Shown piece after piece: positions 15,196-24,464 of a stretch of DNA of 64,000 nucleotides. The notes beneath the pieces are model-generated. The model worked only from the letters and a program-made list of their open reading frames with translations, had not been told where the DNA came from and did not search any database. The stretch is from assembly GCA_018694835.1 (NCBI GenBank), contig JABHOG010000007.1:1-64000 (forward strand), read 5' to 3'. A program made the position numbers and the translations under genes. Position 1 is the first letter of the stretch; each line of letters begins with the position of its first letter. This DNA comes from Planctomycetota bacterium (GTDB lineage Bacteria > Planctomycetota > UBA8108 > UBA1146).

Positions 15196-16872
15196 TCAGG
15201 AGTTCCGCGCTGCGGATCCCGGCTCGATGCTCCGATTCAGGTCATCCAGTTGCCAACCGGACAGCGAACGAGCGATGGGAACTCGTCGGCCCAACCCGAA
15301 TGCCCGCGGTGAGACCCGCAAGATGGGAGCGGATTGGCGGCGCTTGTGCTCACTCGATTCGATCAGACCGATCACTCTGCGAACCATCTCGGCGTCGTGA
15401 CCTTGCTGCTGAATCTGTCCCCCCGACTGACGTCCCTCGACCCACGCTTCGAGCACTTCATCGAGTTGCTGGTAGGGAGGAAGGGTGTCCTCATCTCGTT
15501 GATGGGGGGCCAGTTCAGCGGATGGAGCCTTGTCGATCGTCTCCTGCGGTACCCTTCCTCGGAAACGTTCCAGTTGGGCTATCGCATACACTTCGCGCTT
15601 TCTAACATCTCCCAGAGGGGCCAGCCCTCCACACATATCTCCATAGAGAGTGCAATATCCCACCGAAAGTTCCGACTTGTTTCCGGTCGCCAGCACCATC
15701 GCACCCTGGCGGTTGGCCACGGTCATCAACACCGTGCCGCGGATCCTCGCCTGCAAGTTCTCCTGCGCCACTCCCCACTCTCCCTCACCGAGCAATGGCT
15801 CCATGACCGAGCGCAGGGCCCGATAAGAGGAATTGACGGAAATCTCTTCCAACTGGATGCCGAGTTTTTGCGCCAGATCCTGCGAGTCCTCGAGACTTCC
15901 TCTGGAGGAGTACGGTCCGGGCATCGTGATTCCCATCACCTGATCTGCGCCCAACGCTTCGACCGCCAGCAATGCGGTGACCGCCGAATCGATTCCACCG
16001 GAGAGTCCCAGCACCGCCCGATCGATATGACACTTGTGGAAGTAGTCGCGGATGCCCAGCACCAACGCACTGGCGATCTCCTCCACCGGATCGAGATCGA
16101 CCTCAACGGAAGGCTTCTGCCCGACCACACCGACCTGTTCCTCAAACGAGGAGAACTGCTCGAAGGATCGATCGGGGTGAGCCATCATACTGGAGCCGTC
16201 AAAGATCAGTTCTGTATTTCCGCCGACCAGGTTTGCCAGGACGATCGGAACTCCATAGCGAGCCGCCTGGTCTCGAAACAGTTCCCTGCGGACCCCGCTC
16301 TTTCCTCGACGGTAGGGGCTGGCAGAAGGGCACAGGATGATCTCTGCTCCGGCATCGATCAATTCTTGCCCTGGGTCGCGGCGGTAACTGATCTGCCCCG
16401 GTACATCACCGGTCCAGAGGTCCTCACAGATGGCGATGCCGACAGCATGACCAGCGATCGAATGGACCTGTACCGGGCCCCCCGGCTCGAAGGTACGAGA
16501 CTCGTCAAAAACATCATAGGTGGGAAGCAAGACCTTGTCGGAATGCGCCACCACTGCACCATTCTCGATGATGGCTGTACTGTTATGAACCGGCCGGGCA
16601 GCACCCTCATCACTGCGGCGCAGCGTCCCCACGACCACCGGAGGTTGCCCCTTCAACCGCTTCGCCAGGGAGTCGGTGGCGCGTTCGACCGCAGCCACGA
16701 AATCTTCTCTGGTGACCAGATCGAGCGGCGGATAGCCACAGATCGCCAGTTCCGGAAAGAGCACCAACTGCGCCCCGTCCGCGGAGGCACTCTCCACGGC
16801 AGTGACGATCCGGTCGCAGTTGCCGACCAGATCTCCCACGGTAGTGTTGATCTGTCCGATGGCGATGCGCAC
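15196..16872 (-). CDS. nadE: Glutamine-dependent NAD+ synthetase
   Basis: It amidates deamido-NAD+ to NAD+. Two domains fill 558 residues. The N-terminal nitrilase-type glutaminase has E41 (LVLFPELAICGYPP), a Lys in SDKVLLPTYDVFDE and the nucleophile Cys in GIAICEDLW. The C-terminal synthetase has the ATP-binding loop VLGLSGGIDSAVTALL near residue 294 and ATGNKSELSVGYCTLYGD. The last 40 residues (RQSAPILRVSPRAFGLGRRVPIAR) match the usual tail of this enzyme. It lies 7 bp downstream of fabI in the same direction, so the two are probably co-transcribed. Confidence 0.97.
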   Translation of the reverse strand: MRIAIGQINTTVGDLVGNCDRIVTAVESASADGAQLVLFPELAICGYPPLDLVTREDFVAAVERATDSLAKRLKGQPPVVVGTLRRSDEGAARPVHNSTAIIENGAVVAHSDKVLLPTYDVFDESRTFEPGGPVQVHSIAGHAVGIAICEDLWTGDVPGQISYRRDPGQELIDAGAEIILCPSASPYRRGKSGVRRELFRDQAARYGVPIVLANLVGGNTELIFDGSSMMAHPDRSFEQFSSFEEQVGVVGQKPSVEVDLDPVEEIASALVLGIRDYFHKCHIDRAVLGLSGGIDSAVTALLAVEALGADQVMGITMPGPYSSRGSLEDSQDLAQKLGIQLEEISVNSSYRALRSVMEPLLGEGEWGVAQENLQARIRGTVLMTVANRQGAMVLATGNKSELSVGYCTLYGDMCGGLAPLGDVRKREVYAIAQLERFRGRVPQETIDKAPSAELAPHQRDEDTLPPYQQLDEVLEAWVEGRQSGGQIQQQGHDAEMVRRVIGLIESSEHKRRQSAPILRVSPRAFGLGRRVPIARSLSGWQLDDLNRSIEPGSAARNS

Positions 16873-16879
16873 GACCCGT

Positions 16880-17653
16880 TTATCCCATCATCCGAAAACC
16901 ACCGTCGACGTAGATGACTTCCCCGGTGATTCCGCTGGCCAGCGGAGAGAGAAGGAAGGTCGCGGCATTTCCCACCTCTTCGGTGGTCACTCCTCGACCG
17001 AGTGCGGCTCTCTTCTCTACCTCATCGAAGATCTCGGAGAACCCACTGATTCCCCGGGCTGCAAGAGTCTGGATCGGTCCGGCGCTGATGGCGTTGACCC
17101 GGATGTCTCGTTCTCCGAGATCCATCGCCAGATATCTCATGCTCGCCTCGAGACTCGCCTTGGCCACTCCCATGACGTTGTATCCGCGCATCGCCCGCTG
17201 CGCCCCGAGATAACTGAGGGTGATCATCGAGGACCCCGGTCCCATCCGGCTGGCGGCCTCTCGAGCCAGTCGAGTGAAGGACCATGCACTGATATCATGA
17301 GCCTTCAGCCAACCTTCACGGCTGGTGTCGATGTAGGAGCCCTCCAGATCCTCCTTGTCGGCGAATCCAATCGAGTGAACGAGGAAGTCGAGCCCGCCCC
17401 ACTTCTCATCGACAGCAGCGAAGAGGGACTCGATCTGGGAGTCATCGCTGACATCACAGGGCAGTAGCAGTTCCGCATCGACGGTCTCTACCAGGGGCCG
17501 CACGCGGCGCTCGAGCCGATCTCCCTGGTAGGTAAAACCGAGCCGAGCCCCACCCTGATGAAGCACCTGGGCGATGCCCCAGGCGATGCTGCGATCGTTT
17601 GCGACGCCCAGGATCAATCCCCTACGCCCTGAGACACAATCGGCAAAGGCCAT
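16880..17653 (-). CDS. fabI: Enoyl-[acyl-carrier-protein] reductase (NADH)
   Basis: It carries out the last reduction step of fatty-acid elongation. The 257 residues match FabI: GLILGVANDRSIAWGIA as the atypical nucleotide loop, LVHSIGFA, SYLGAQRAMRGYNVMGVAKA with catalytic Y158 and K165, and VNAISAGPIQTLAARGI. The start at 17653 follows AAAGGGGG at ideal distance; the frame extends upstream to 17785 but that part reads through a hairpin terminator and is not coding. Its promoter should lie between the terminator (17741-17776) and 17653. Confidence 0.96.
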   Translation of the reverse strand: MAFADCVSGRRGLILGVANDRSIAWGIAQVLHQGGARLGFTYQGDRLERRVRPLVETVDAELLLPCDVSDDSQIESLFAAVDEKWGGLDFLVHSIGFADKEDLEGSYIDTSREGWLKAHDISAWSFTRLAREAASRMGPGSSMITLSYLGAQRAMRGYNVMGVAKASLEASMRYLAMDLGERDIRVNAISAGPIQTLAARGISGFSEIFDEVEKRAALGRGVTTEEVGNAATFLLSPLASGITGEVIYVDGGFRMMG

Positions 17654-17740
17654 CGGGCCCCCTTTCTGGATCACCCTGATCCTACCCCTTGGAGCCATCT
17701 GAGGGGAGCGATCCGCTCCATCTCGGGTCCGATGGAAAAC

Positions 17741-17776
17741 TGCCCCCAGCGACTTCCAAAGAAGTCGCTGGGGGCA
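17741..17776 (-). terminator. Perfect 16-bp inverted repeat, terminator for 17825-19786
   Basis: TGCCCCCAGCGACTTC at 17741-17756 is the exact reverse complement of 17761-17776, with a 4-nt loop. On the minus strand the stem is followed by GTTTTCC, a short U-run, about 50 bp after the stop of the 17825-19786 gene. This fits a rho-independent terminator separating it from fabI. The stem is unusually long and perfect. Confidence 0.8.
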
Positions 17777-17824
17777 GCAAAACAACCAGTTCTAGCCGCA
17801 GAACGCACCGGCTCTCACACCGAT

Positions 17825-19786
17825 CTACAGTTGAGACCCTTGTGCAGCCGGTTCCTTCTTCTCCTGCGAAGAATCCGCGGCTTCGGAAACCTGCTCCGAG
17901 AAGGTGTACATGCGCAATCCCCCCTCGACGATGGAAGTGCGTGATGCTTGCCATCCGAAGTACTTCCGGAACAGTTCAGATTCAGGAATATTCTCCGGAT
18001 CAAACAGAAACAGCATATTTTCGTCGGAAGCAAGATCGGGAGCGATCAGTGGAAGAAGTCCCAGCAGCGGACGAAGAAGGTCTGCGGCCTGGCTCAAGTT
18101 CTCGCCGACATTGGACATGCTGATACCATTACCCTGAGTCGCCATCACCTTGGCAAAAGCGGCCGCAGTTCTTTTATCGGAACCAAAGGGAGCTCCTCCC
18201 TCCCCATCGATGAGGCGCAGCGCCGCCTGGACCTCCTCGGCCGCAGTGGAAAAGATCAACCAGTCTCCTTCGACACACCAGCTGGGCAGCACCGACGGGC
18301 CTTCACCGGCAAACTCGGGTGGCACATCTCCAAGAGGATCAAAGCTCCACAGGTCGCGACCCATGAACTCATCCTTCTGCAGAGCGGCTCCCATCATCTC
18401 GGGTCGCCCGAGCGAGCCCATCAACTTGTCAATGGCTCCGCGATTCGCAAGTTTCAATCCGAGCACGACGGGGAAACTGGGAGCTCCCCCCCCCATCATC
18501 ATCGCCATCGGATCGATGGCGGGCTCCCCCGTTTTCCGCGGAGGTGTGAAGAAACAGAGGGTTCCTTCGATGGAGTCGATCAATTCCATCACATCGACGC
18601 CAGTGGTCATCTTGGCCATCTGGAGGCCAGCCTCCATCTCCGCGGCAATCTCTTCAGGATCGCTACCATCGAGCATGGCAGCGATGGAGATGCCGATGTC
18701 AAAGATGTTTGAAAGGTCATACTTCATCAGGGAGAGGCCTATTGTGCCTTCCGGGACAAATGCTGGAATGGTGATATCGGAGTTGGCTTGCGGAATCAGA
18801 CCGGTGATTCCCGGACGCCCTTCCAGTCCCATAACGATATCGTTCCCGACCCCACCCTCCTCGATGTAACTAGAACTGGCAATGCCGCTGATGGCTTCGA
18901 GACCGAGGGCTGCGATGATCTTGGAGGGCTTCATCTCGGGTTCGCTGGGTGAAGGATCCTGCCCAGGTAAAGGAGGCAGATCCCCATCGACCGACGGCTC
19001 GCCAAATTCTGACGCCGAACCACCGATTGCCATGTCCAGCATCGGGGTCAGGTTCCACAAGGCATCCATGTTGACGAATCCGTGAGAGGTTCCTCTCTTC
19101 AGATGGGTTTGAGCCAGTTTGTAGATCCGGGTCGAGTTGAATCTCTCTCCGACAGCGGTATCTCCCTCGGCGAGGTACTCTTCGAGCCCATTCTTGCTGG
19201 TGCCGATCAGATGGTGATCCTCGAATTGACCGATATAGAGACCGACACCCGGCATCATCTCGATGCCGGAAAACTCGACATCTCCGATGCTGAACTTTCT
19301 CCTCGAAGCAGGCGCGCCTCCCGCTTCGATCATCGTCTGTATCTTTGTCAGCATTTCCTGGTGGACCACGCCGAACTCCGCCGGGCCGTGGAAGTCGACG
19401 ATCATGTCGGGCATCGGCATTCCCATATCCATCCGATAGCCGACTCCCAGCACGAACTCACCGGTCATCTGTTCTCCCAAGTTGGAAAGATGCTCCCAGA
19501 TCATGGTGAGGTCATCCATCATCTCGGGCTGCTCCTCGAGACCACCGCTGACCAGTTCACCAATCCCCGAGATCAATCTCTCGGCGATCGCCTGGACACT
19601 CGGCTCATTGAAGAACCTGGCGTAGTCAGTATCTTGCCCCTGCTCTCGCTCCGCTTGCCAGTCATCGACGGTCCAGACCACCACCGAGTACTTTCCCAGA
19701 CGATCTCCGTCGGCATCTGCTGGAGAGGATCCTGCGGTCAGCAAGAGGGACGCAAACAACATTCCATAGATGAACTTGGATACCAT
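17825..19786 (-). CDS. Large secreted protein of unknown family
   Basis: From ATG 19786 (GGAAGGAGATACCGAA upstream) this is a 653-residue protein with a signal peptide ending near SSPADA. No catalytic motif is recognised. It is rich in Met and Gly, with many short hydrophobic stretches (FVPEGTIGLSLMKYDLSNIF, VVLGLKLANRGAIDKLMGSL). The pattern resembles planctomycete/myxobacterial DUF3352-like exported proteins, in which two lobes repeat an alpha/beta unit; the match is tentative. The C-terminus is polar (SSQEKKEPAAQGSQL). It lies 52 bp downstream of the HtrA-type protease gene in the same direction and ends at a strong terminator, so the two may be co-expressed envelope proteins. Confidence 0.75.
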   Translation of the reverse strand: MVSKFIYGMLFASLLLTAGSSPADADGDRLGKYSVVVWTVDDWQAEREQGQDTDYARFFNEPSVQAIAERLISGIGELVSGGLEEQPEMMDDLTMIWEHLSNLGEQMTGEFVLGVGYRMDMGMPMPDMIVDFHGPAEFGVVHQEMLTKIQTMIEAGGAPASRRKFSIGDVEFSGIEMMPGVGLYIGQFEDHHLIGTSKNGLEEYLAEGDTAVGERFNSTRIYKLAQTHLKRGTSHGFVNMDALWNLTPMLDMAIGGSASEFGEPSVDGDLPPLPGQDPSPSEPEMKPSKIIAALGLEAISGIASSSYIEEGGVGNDIVMGLEGRPGITGLIPQANSDITIPAFVPEGTIGLSLMKYDLSNIFDIGISIAAMLDGSDPEEIAAEMEAGLQMAKMTTGVDVMELIDSIEGTLCFFTPPRKTGEPAIDPMAMMMGGGAPSFPVVLGLKLANRGAIDKLMGSLGRPEMMGAALQKDEFMGRDLWSFDPLGDVPPEFAGEGPSVLPSWCVEGDWLIFSTAAEEVQAALRLIDGEGGAPFGSDKRTAAAFAKVMATQGNGISMSNVGENLSQAADLLRPLLGLLPLIAPDLASDENMLFLFDPENIPESELFRKYFGWQASRTSIVEGGLRMYTFSEQVSEAADSSQEKKEPAAQGSQL

Positions 19787-19838
19787 TTCGGTATCTCCTT
19801 CCGCGGAGTTTCCCGCATCGGTTACCGGAGTTTGCGGG

Positions 19839-20798
19839 TCAATCTCCGGGTTGGTTTTTTCTCGGTGGCGGCAAGTAACGCACACCCGTATTCGGTTGGC
19901 TCTCGTCAAAGAGAAACGCTTCCCTACGATCTATGAAAAACTTGACCTGATCGAGAGGAATTGCGAAATTTAGCCCCTCCGACTGGAGGATTTTCATATT
20001 CGTGACCCCGATCACCTCTCCCGCTTCATTGAAGAGTGCCCCGCCGGAATTGCCGGGATTGATCGGTGTGGTGGTCTGGATGTAGACCTGCCCCTCGAAG
20101 GACCGGTAAGGATCGGAAATGATGCCCTCGCTGACGGTCCTCTCGAATCCCCGAGGTGTGCCGACGGCAAACACCTTCTGGCTACGATCGAAGGATCCGG
20201 TCGCGGCGAACTTGACCGGTTTCAACTGCAGATTCTTGGCATTCGGGATGCGCAGTAGAGCCAGATCGAGGAATGGATTGAGAGCGACGATCTCGACATC
20301 TTCAATCTGCTCCTTACGAGCACCTCCCTCGGCATCATCGAGATAGAGGGTCAGTTGAAGATCTCGTTCGCCTTCGACCACATGAACATTGGTGATCACC
20401 AAACCGTCATCATTGATGATGAATCCGCTACCGAGGCCACCTCCGGCCATCACCCGGACCACTGAACCGCGGGCATGATTTTCCGCTTCCTGCAGTGGCA
20501 AGGGGATCCCAGGTCCGACCTGATAGACACTCTGGGAATCGGAAGATTCGACCACTTCACCCGAATCGGTGAGCGCCCGTCTAGAAATCACCGAATTGAG
20601 TGGGATCTGGATGATGGTCGGACCGATATCGACAAACACCTTTTCTTCATCTTGTTTGATGACGGTACCTGAGAGGTGATTTCCTCCGACCAGTTCGATC
20701 CGTTCGCGCTGGACCTTGGAGACGGGTCCATCCACAGAAGAAGGCGGAGACTGCACCGCAACGAGGGAAGTGAGCAGGACGAGGATCCAGGAAATCAT
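19839..20798 (-). CDS. Exported HtrA-type serine protease without PDZ domain
   Basis: A 319-residue trypsin-fold protease. After a signal peptide (ISWILVLLTSLVAVQ) comes a small beta domain of about 60 residues (IELVGGNHLSGTVIKQDEE, residues 34-75) that looks SH3-like, then the protease. Catalytic residues are H139 (ITNVHVV), D178 (NPFLDLALL) and S251 (NPGNSGGAL). The domain ends soon after LNFAIPLDQVKFFID, so the usual PDZ domains are absent. AGAGGAGAAACC precedes ATG 20798. It is divergent from the FG-GAP protein and upstream of the secreted protein at 17825-19786. Envelope quality control is likely. Confidence 0.92.
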   Translation of the reverse strand: MISWILVLLTSLVAVQSPPSSVDGPVSKVQRERIELVGGNHLSGTVIKQDEEKVFVDIGPTIIQIPLNSVISRRALTDSGEVVESSDSQSVYQVGPGIPLPLQEAENHARGSVVRVMAGGGLGSGFIINDDGLVITNVHVVEGERDLQLTLYLDDAEGGARKEQIEDVEIVALNPFLDLALLRIPNAKNLQLKPVKFAATGSFDRSQKVFAVGTPRGFERTVSEGIISDPYRSFEGQVYIQTTTPINPGNSGGALFNEAGEVIGVTNMKILQSEGLNFAIPLDQVKFFIDRREAFLFDESQPNTGVRYLPPPRKNQPGD

Positions 20799-20955
20799 GT
20801 GGTTTCTCCTCTAAATGTAATCCCTCAGGGGTTCTACTCATCACCGATAGTGACTACCATTCCGTGATCTGACATATTGATCTGCTGCGAGATGTTCTGC
20901 AAGGATCTACATGTCAACCCGGGAGTATTTCTGCACGCCAATCAGGAGGATTATC

Positions 20956-23163
20956 ATGGCCCAAGTTGAACCGATGACCCGATCGTGGCTTCAGATCTGC
21001 CTGGCTCTGGCCACCCTCTGGGCACTTCCCTCCACTACTCTGGCTGCTGATGGGAGTTTTGGATTTTCCGATCTCCAGGTCTTCCGCCTCTCCTCCGCTG
21101 GAGGGCCATGGCACTCCGCAGATCTCGATGGCGATGGCGACATCGACCTGGTGGTGTGGGACGGCAACAGGGGAGAGTTGATCCAGTTGCTGCGCGATCC
21201 ACAGGTGACCGGATTTATCCACCGAGAAGGAGGCAACACCCTCGTCGATCCCGATGGCTGGAGTCGAGCCGCGATTCCCGTTCGCGCCTCGGTCGAGGCG
21301 ATTGGATCCGGCGATGTCGATGGCGATGGTCAGCTGGATCTGATCCTTTGCTGTCCCGATGCCAACCGGGTCGAAATTCGCTGGGGATCTGCAGATCCCA
21401 ATCGGTTCCGATCCGATTTCCGGGTTCGACTTCGTGAGATTGCACGCGGCGACCGAAGTATCAACATCGAGGAGGGAGAGGAGGGGCAGACGGTGATCCG
21501 CATCCTCTCAAAGGAGGGTGTTCATGAGATTCGAAATCTGACTCGCTCAGGCGTACCCGAGATCGAGACGATACCAGGAACCGCAATCAATCCGATCTCC
21601 TTACATCGCGCAGACATCGATGGGGATGGAATGACCGACTTGCTGACGGTCAGCAGTGCCGCCGCAGATCGACTGCACCCACTGAGGGTGCGCCCGGGAT
21701 CTGCCGACGGTTGGAGTTCCGAGATCCTACTGGAAGCGGAAGATTCTCGATTACTGGGGCTCGCCACGACCATCGCTGGAAACCTGCTGATGATGTCGGA
21801 CAAACATCGCCCGGTTCTGCGGGGTCTTCGCATGGAAAGGGGCAGAGGAAGTCAAATTCTTCCCGCTCCCGAAGTCTTCCCTCTCTCCCCCAAGGGGATC
21901 GGAGCCGGCTCTCTGTCAGTCGGAGACATCGACGGCGATGGCGATGCGGATGTAGTGATCTCCGATGCACAGTCATCGGTGCTGAGACCCTTCTGGAACC
22001 GGAATGGGCAACTCACGCCAGGCTCATCCTCCGCCACGCTCAAGAAACCGAAATCGCTGCTGATCCATCATCAGGAGGTGATCATCACCAGCCCCGAGGA
22101 AGGAGGAGCCGGCAAGTCCATCGTCGACCAGAGCGGTTTTTCCTTCCCGTCACTGCTCGAGGGAGAGCAGATCTCGACACTGATCGCCATCGCCTCTGCC
22201 GGAGAACAGTTCCCGCTGGTCAGCCTCCATCGTGGGGATGAAAAGACTCGCACTTACCAGTTGCTCCAGTGGCCACTGGAGAGCGATGTCTCGACCACTT
22301 TCGAGTCCGATCGGGAACCGAGTGCCCTGCACCTCTTTCCCGGGCCGAACGGCGCTCAGATCACCGTGGTGGAGATTCCATTTGAAACTCCCAGGTTTTT
22401 CCGCCTCCAGTCCGATCGATTTGATTCGATCCAGATCCCTGCGACCGTCGAATCGGGTGGCAACGTTCAGAGAGGTTCCGCTGACCAGTTGCTGATCGCC
22501 CGGGAGGGGCGCTGTCGCATCATCTCGATCGATGGACTGAAAGCACAGGTAGAGCATCAGATCGATGCTCCCGGAGGGTCCTCCAAGCTGGTAGCTGCAG
22601 TACCGATCCGGCTGGTCGATGATCGTGCCCAACTGGCTCTCATCGACGCCGGTCAAGGATTGATTCATCTGGCTGACGAATCAGCGGTGTATGCTTCGAT
22701 CGAAGGGCCTTTCCAGAAGGTCAAGCAAGTGACTGCCGCAGATCTAGATGGAGATGGATTCGACGAGATCCTGATGCTGACCGATCGAGCCCTGCTGGTG
22801 GTTCGACCCTCCGATCCGGACTGGATCCCCAGCGAAGCCTTCTCTCGCAGGAGTGAGCACGAAAATAGCCGCTCGACTGCAATGGCCAGTGGAGATCTCG
22901 ATGGTGACGGAGTCGACGATCTGATCGTGGTGGATGGGGTCCGAGCGGAACTGGAAATTCTCGCTGGAGGAGACGATCTCTTCAGCAGCGTGCTCCGTTT
23001 CCCGGTCTTCGAAAAGAAGCTATTTCGAGGCGGAGGACGAGGCATCGAGCCGCGCCGCGTGATGATCGAGGATTTCGACGGAGATGGGCTGCAAGATGTA
23101 GCCATTCTGGTCCACGACCGCCTGATCATCTATCCACAAGACTCGAACGAGGGAGCCGATTGA
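20956..23163 (+). CDS. Secreted FG-GAP/VCBS repeat protein
   Basis: A 735-residue exported protein starting at ATG 20956 (AGGAGG upstream) with a signal peptide ending near TTLAA. At least seven calcium-binding repeats of the DxDGDGxxDxxx type are visible: DLDGDGDIDLVV, DVDGDGQLDLIL, DIDGDGMTDLLT, DIDGDGDADVVI, DLDGDGFDEILM, DLDGDGVDDLIV and DFDGDGLQDVAI. They imply a beta-propeller stabilised by Ca2+, usually involved in adhesion or polysaccharide binding. The ligand is unknown. The stop overlaps the probable TTG start of the dihydroorotase-like gene, an unexpected coupling of a surface protein with a cytoplasmic enzyme. Confidence 0.9.
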   Translation: MAQVEPMTRSWLQICLALATLWALPSTTLAADGSFGFSDLQVFRLSSAGGPWHSADLDGDGDIDLVVWDGNRGELIQLLRDPQVTGFIHREGGNTLVDPDGWSRAAIPVRASVEAIGSGDVDGDGQLDLILCCPDANRVEIRWGSADPNRFRSDFRVRLREIARGDRSINIEEGEEGQTVIRILSKEGVHEIRNLTRSGVPEIETIPGTAINPISLHRADIDGDGMTDLLTVSSAAADRLHPLRVRPGSADGWSSEILLEAEDSRLLGLATTIAGNLLMMSDKHRPVLRGLRMERGRGSQILPAPEVFPLSPKGIGAGSLSVGDIDGDGDADVVISDAQSSVLRPFWNRNGQLTPGSSSATLKKPKSLLIHHQEVIITSPEEGGAGKSIVDQSGFSFPSLLEGEQISTLIAIASAGEQFPLVSLHRGDEKTRTYQLLQWPLESDVSTTFESDREPSALHLFPGPNGAQITVVEIPFETPRFFRLQSDRFDSIQIPATVESGGNVQRGSADQLLIAREGRCRIISIDGLKAQVEHQIDAPGGSSKLVAAVPIRLVDDRAQLALIDAGQGLIHLADESAVYASIEGPFQKVKQVTAADLDGDGFDEILMLTDRALLVVRPSDPDWIPSEAFSRRSEHENSRSTAMASGDLDGDGVDDLIVVDGVRAELEILAGGDDLFSSVLRFPVFEKKLFRGGGRGIEPRRVMIEDFDGDGLQDVAILVHDRLIIYPQDSNEGAD

Positions 23164-24464
23164 GGATGGAAGATTCCACTACCCCCCCGACCTGGATGCT
23201 CGAGGGAAACCTCGCCGAGGTTGGCGGGATCACCCGGTCACGACTTCGAATTTGTAATCGAACAGGCACCATCCTCGAACGGGGAGATCTGGACGGTCGA
23301 CCCGATGTGGTTTGGCCTGAAGGAGTCATCGTCTGTCCAGGGTTCATCGATATTCATGTCCATTGCCGCGACGATCCCGGTGGATCTCAGAGACACAAGG
23401 AGGACTACCGAAGCGCCAGTGAAGCGGCGATTCATGGCGGGGTCGTACTGCTGGGAGATATGCCCAACAACCCCGATCCACCCTCCGATGCTGAATCCTA
23501 TCAACGGAAACGACTTCTCGCCGATGAGAAATCGCTGGTCGATGTGGTGCTCTACGGCCTGCTCTCCAGGGGCGGAACCCCGTTCCGCAATGACATCCCC
23601 TGGAAGTGTTACTTCGGCCCCAGCGTGGGAGATATCGACTCGTGGGGAGATTCTTCTGTCGCCGAGGTGCTCGAACCCTTCCGTGGCCAACTGGTGATGT
23701 TCCATGCCGAGGATCCTGCCATCCTGCAGCGTCACGCAGATCGCCCAACCCACGAGCAACGAAGACCTCCCGAGGCGGAGGTCGAGGCGATCCGTTCGAT
23801 CCTGACCGTCTGCAAGGCACTGGAAATCCACCCACACATCGCACATCTTTCCACTGCAGACGGCCTCACACTGATCGAACAGGCTCGAGAAGAAGGTCAG
23901 AGCGTCAGTACCGAGGTCGCCCCTCACCACCTCTCTTTCGATGAAGAGAATCGTCACCAATTCGACCGCTCGGACTGGCTTCAGATGAATCCACCCCTGC
24001 GCAGTCCACGAGATCGCCATGCACTTCTGGAGGGGCTCATCTCCGGTTCGATCGACTGCATCGCCACCGATCACGCTCCCCACTCCAGAGAAGAAAATGC
24101 CCGCGGAGTCTCGGGAGTTCCGCTACTCGACACCTTCGGTGGATTCCTGTGTCAACTGGCCAAAGAGGGAGTCTCCTGGCCAGTGCTCGTCGAGCGAGCG
24201 TCAGTGACCCCAGCTCGAATCTTTTCCAATTTCTTTCCGGGAACGATGGGTGATCTCAAACCGGGATCGGTCGCCTCCCTGTCGATCCTCGATGTTCGGC
24301 AACCATGGGAGGTGAAGGGAAGCGAGATACGTAGCCGCGCCGGCTGGTCTCCCTACGAGGGTCGCCTGTTACCTGGAAAGGTCATCGAAACCGTACTGCG
24401 AGGAGTTCGTTGGGATGCGACCACGATCGAAATCATCGCTCAGGATCGTGGTTCATGCGATTGA
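23160..24464 (+). CDS. pyrC: Dihydroorotase-family amidohydrolase
   Basis: A 434-residue metal-dependent amidohydrolase resembling class I dihydroorotases, which cyclise carbamoyl-aspartate in pyrimidine synthesis. Metal ligands are visible in GFIDIHVHCRD, in HIAHLST and in CIATDHAPHS; GVVLLGDMPNNPDPPS is the typical family loop. TTG 23160 is taken as the start because it overlaps the preceding stop (TTGA) and GAGGGAG lies 4 nt upstream; ATG 23166 is an alternative. A hydantoinase- or allantoinase-like activity cannot be excluded. The 3' end overlaps the convergent histidine kinase gene by 25 bp. Confidence 0.86.
   Translation: MRMEDSTTPPTWMLEGNLAEVGGITRSRLRICNRTGTILERGDLDGRPDVVWPEGVIVCPGFIDIHVHCRDDPGGSQRHKEDYRSASEAAIHGGVVLLGDMPNNPDPPSDAESYQRKRLLADEKSLVDVVLYGLLSRGGTPFRNDIPWKCYFGPSVGDIDSWGDSSVAEVLEPFRGQLVMFHAEDPAILQRHADRPTHEQRRPPEAEVEAIRSILTVCKALEIHPHIAHLSTADGLTLIEQAREEGQSVSTEVAPHHLSFDEENRHQFDRSDWLQMNPPLRSPRDRHALLEGLISGSIDCIATDHAPHSREENARGVSGVPLLDTFGGFLCQLAKEGVSWPVLVERASVTPARIFSNFFPGTMGDLKPGSVASLSILDVRQPWEVKGSEIRSRAGWSPYEGRLLPGKVIETVLRGVRWDATTIEIIAQDRGSCD

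Noticed and set aside
15334..16917. 527-codon open frame on the plus strand opposite nadE
   Set aside because: It is antisense to a clear NAD synthetase with all catalytic motifs and has no recognisable domain; it is a compositional shadow.
19082..19936. 284-codon plus-strand open frame
   Set aside because: It is antisense to the secreted-protein gene and shows no domain or signal features.
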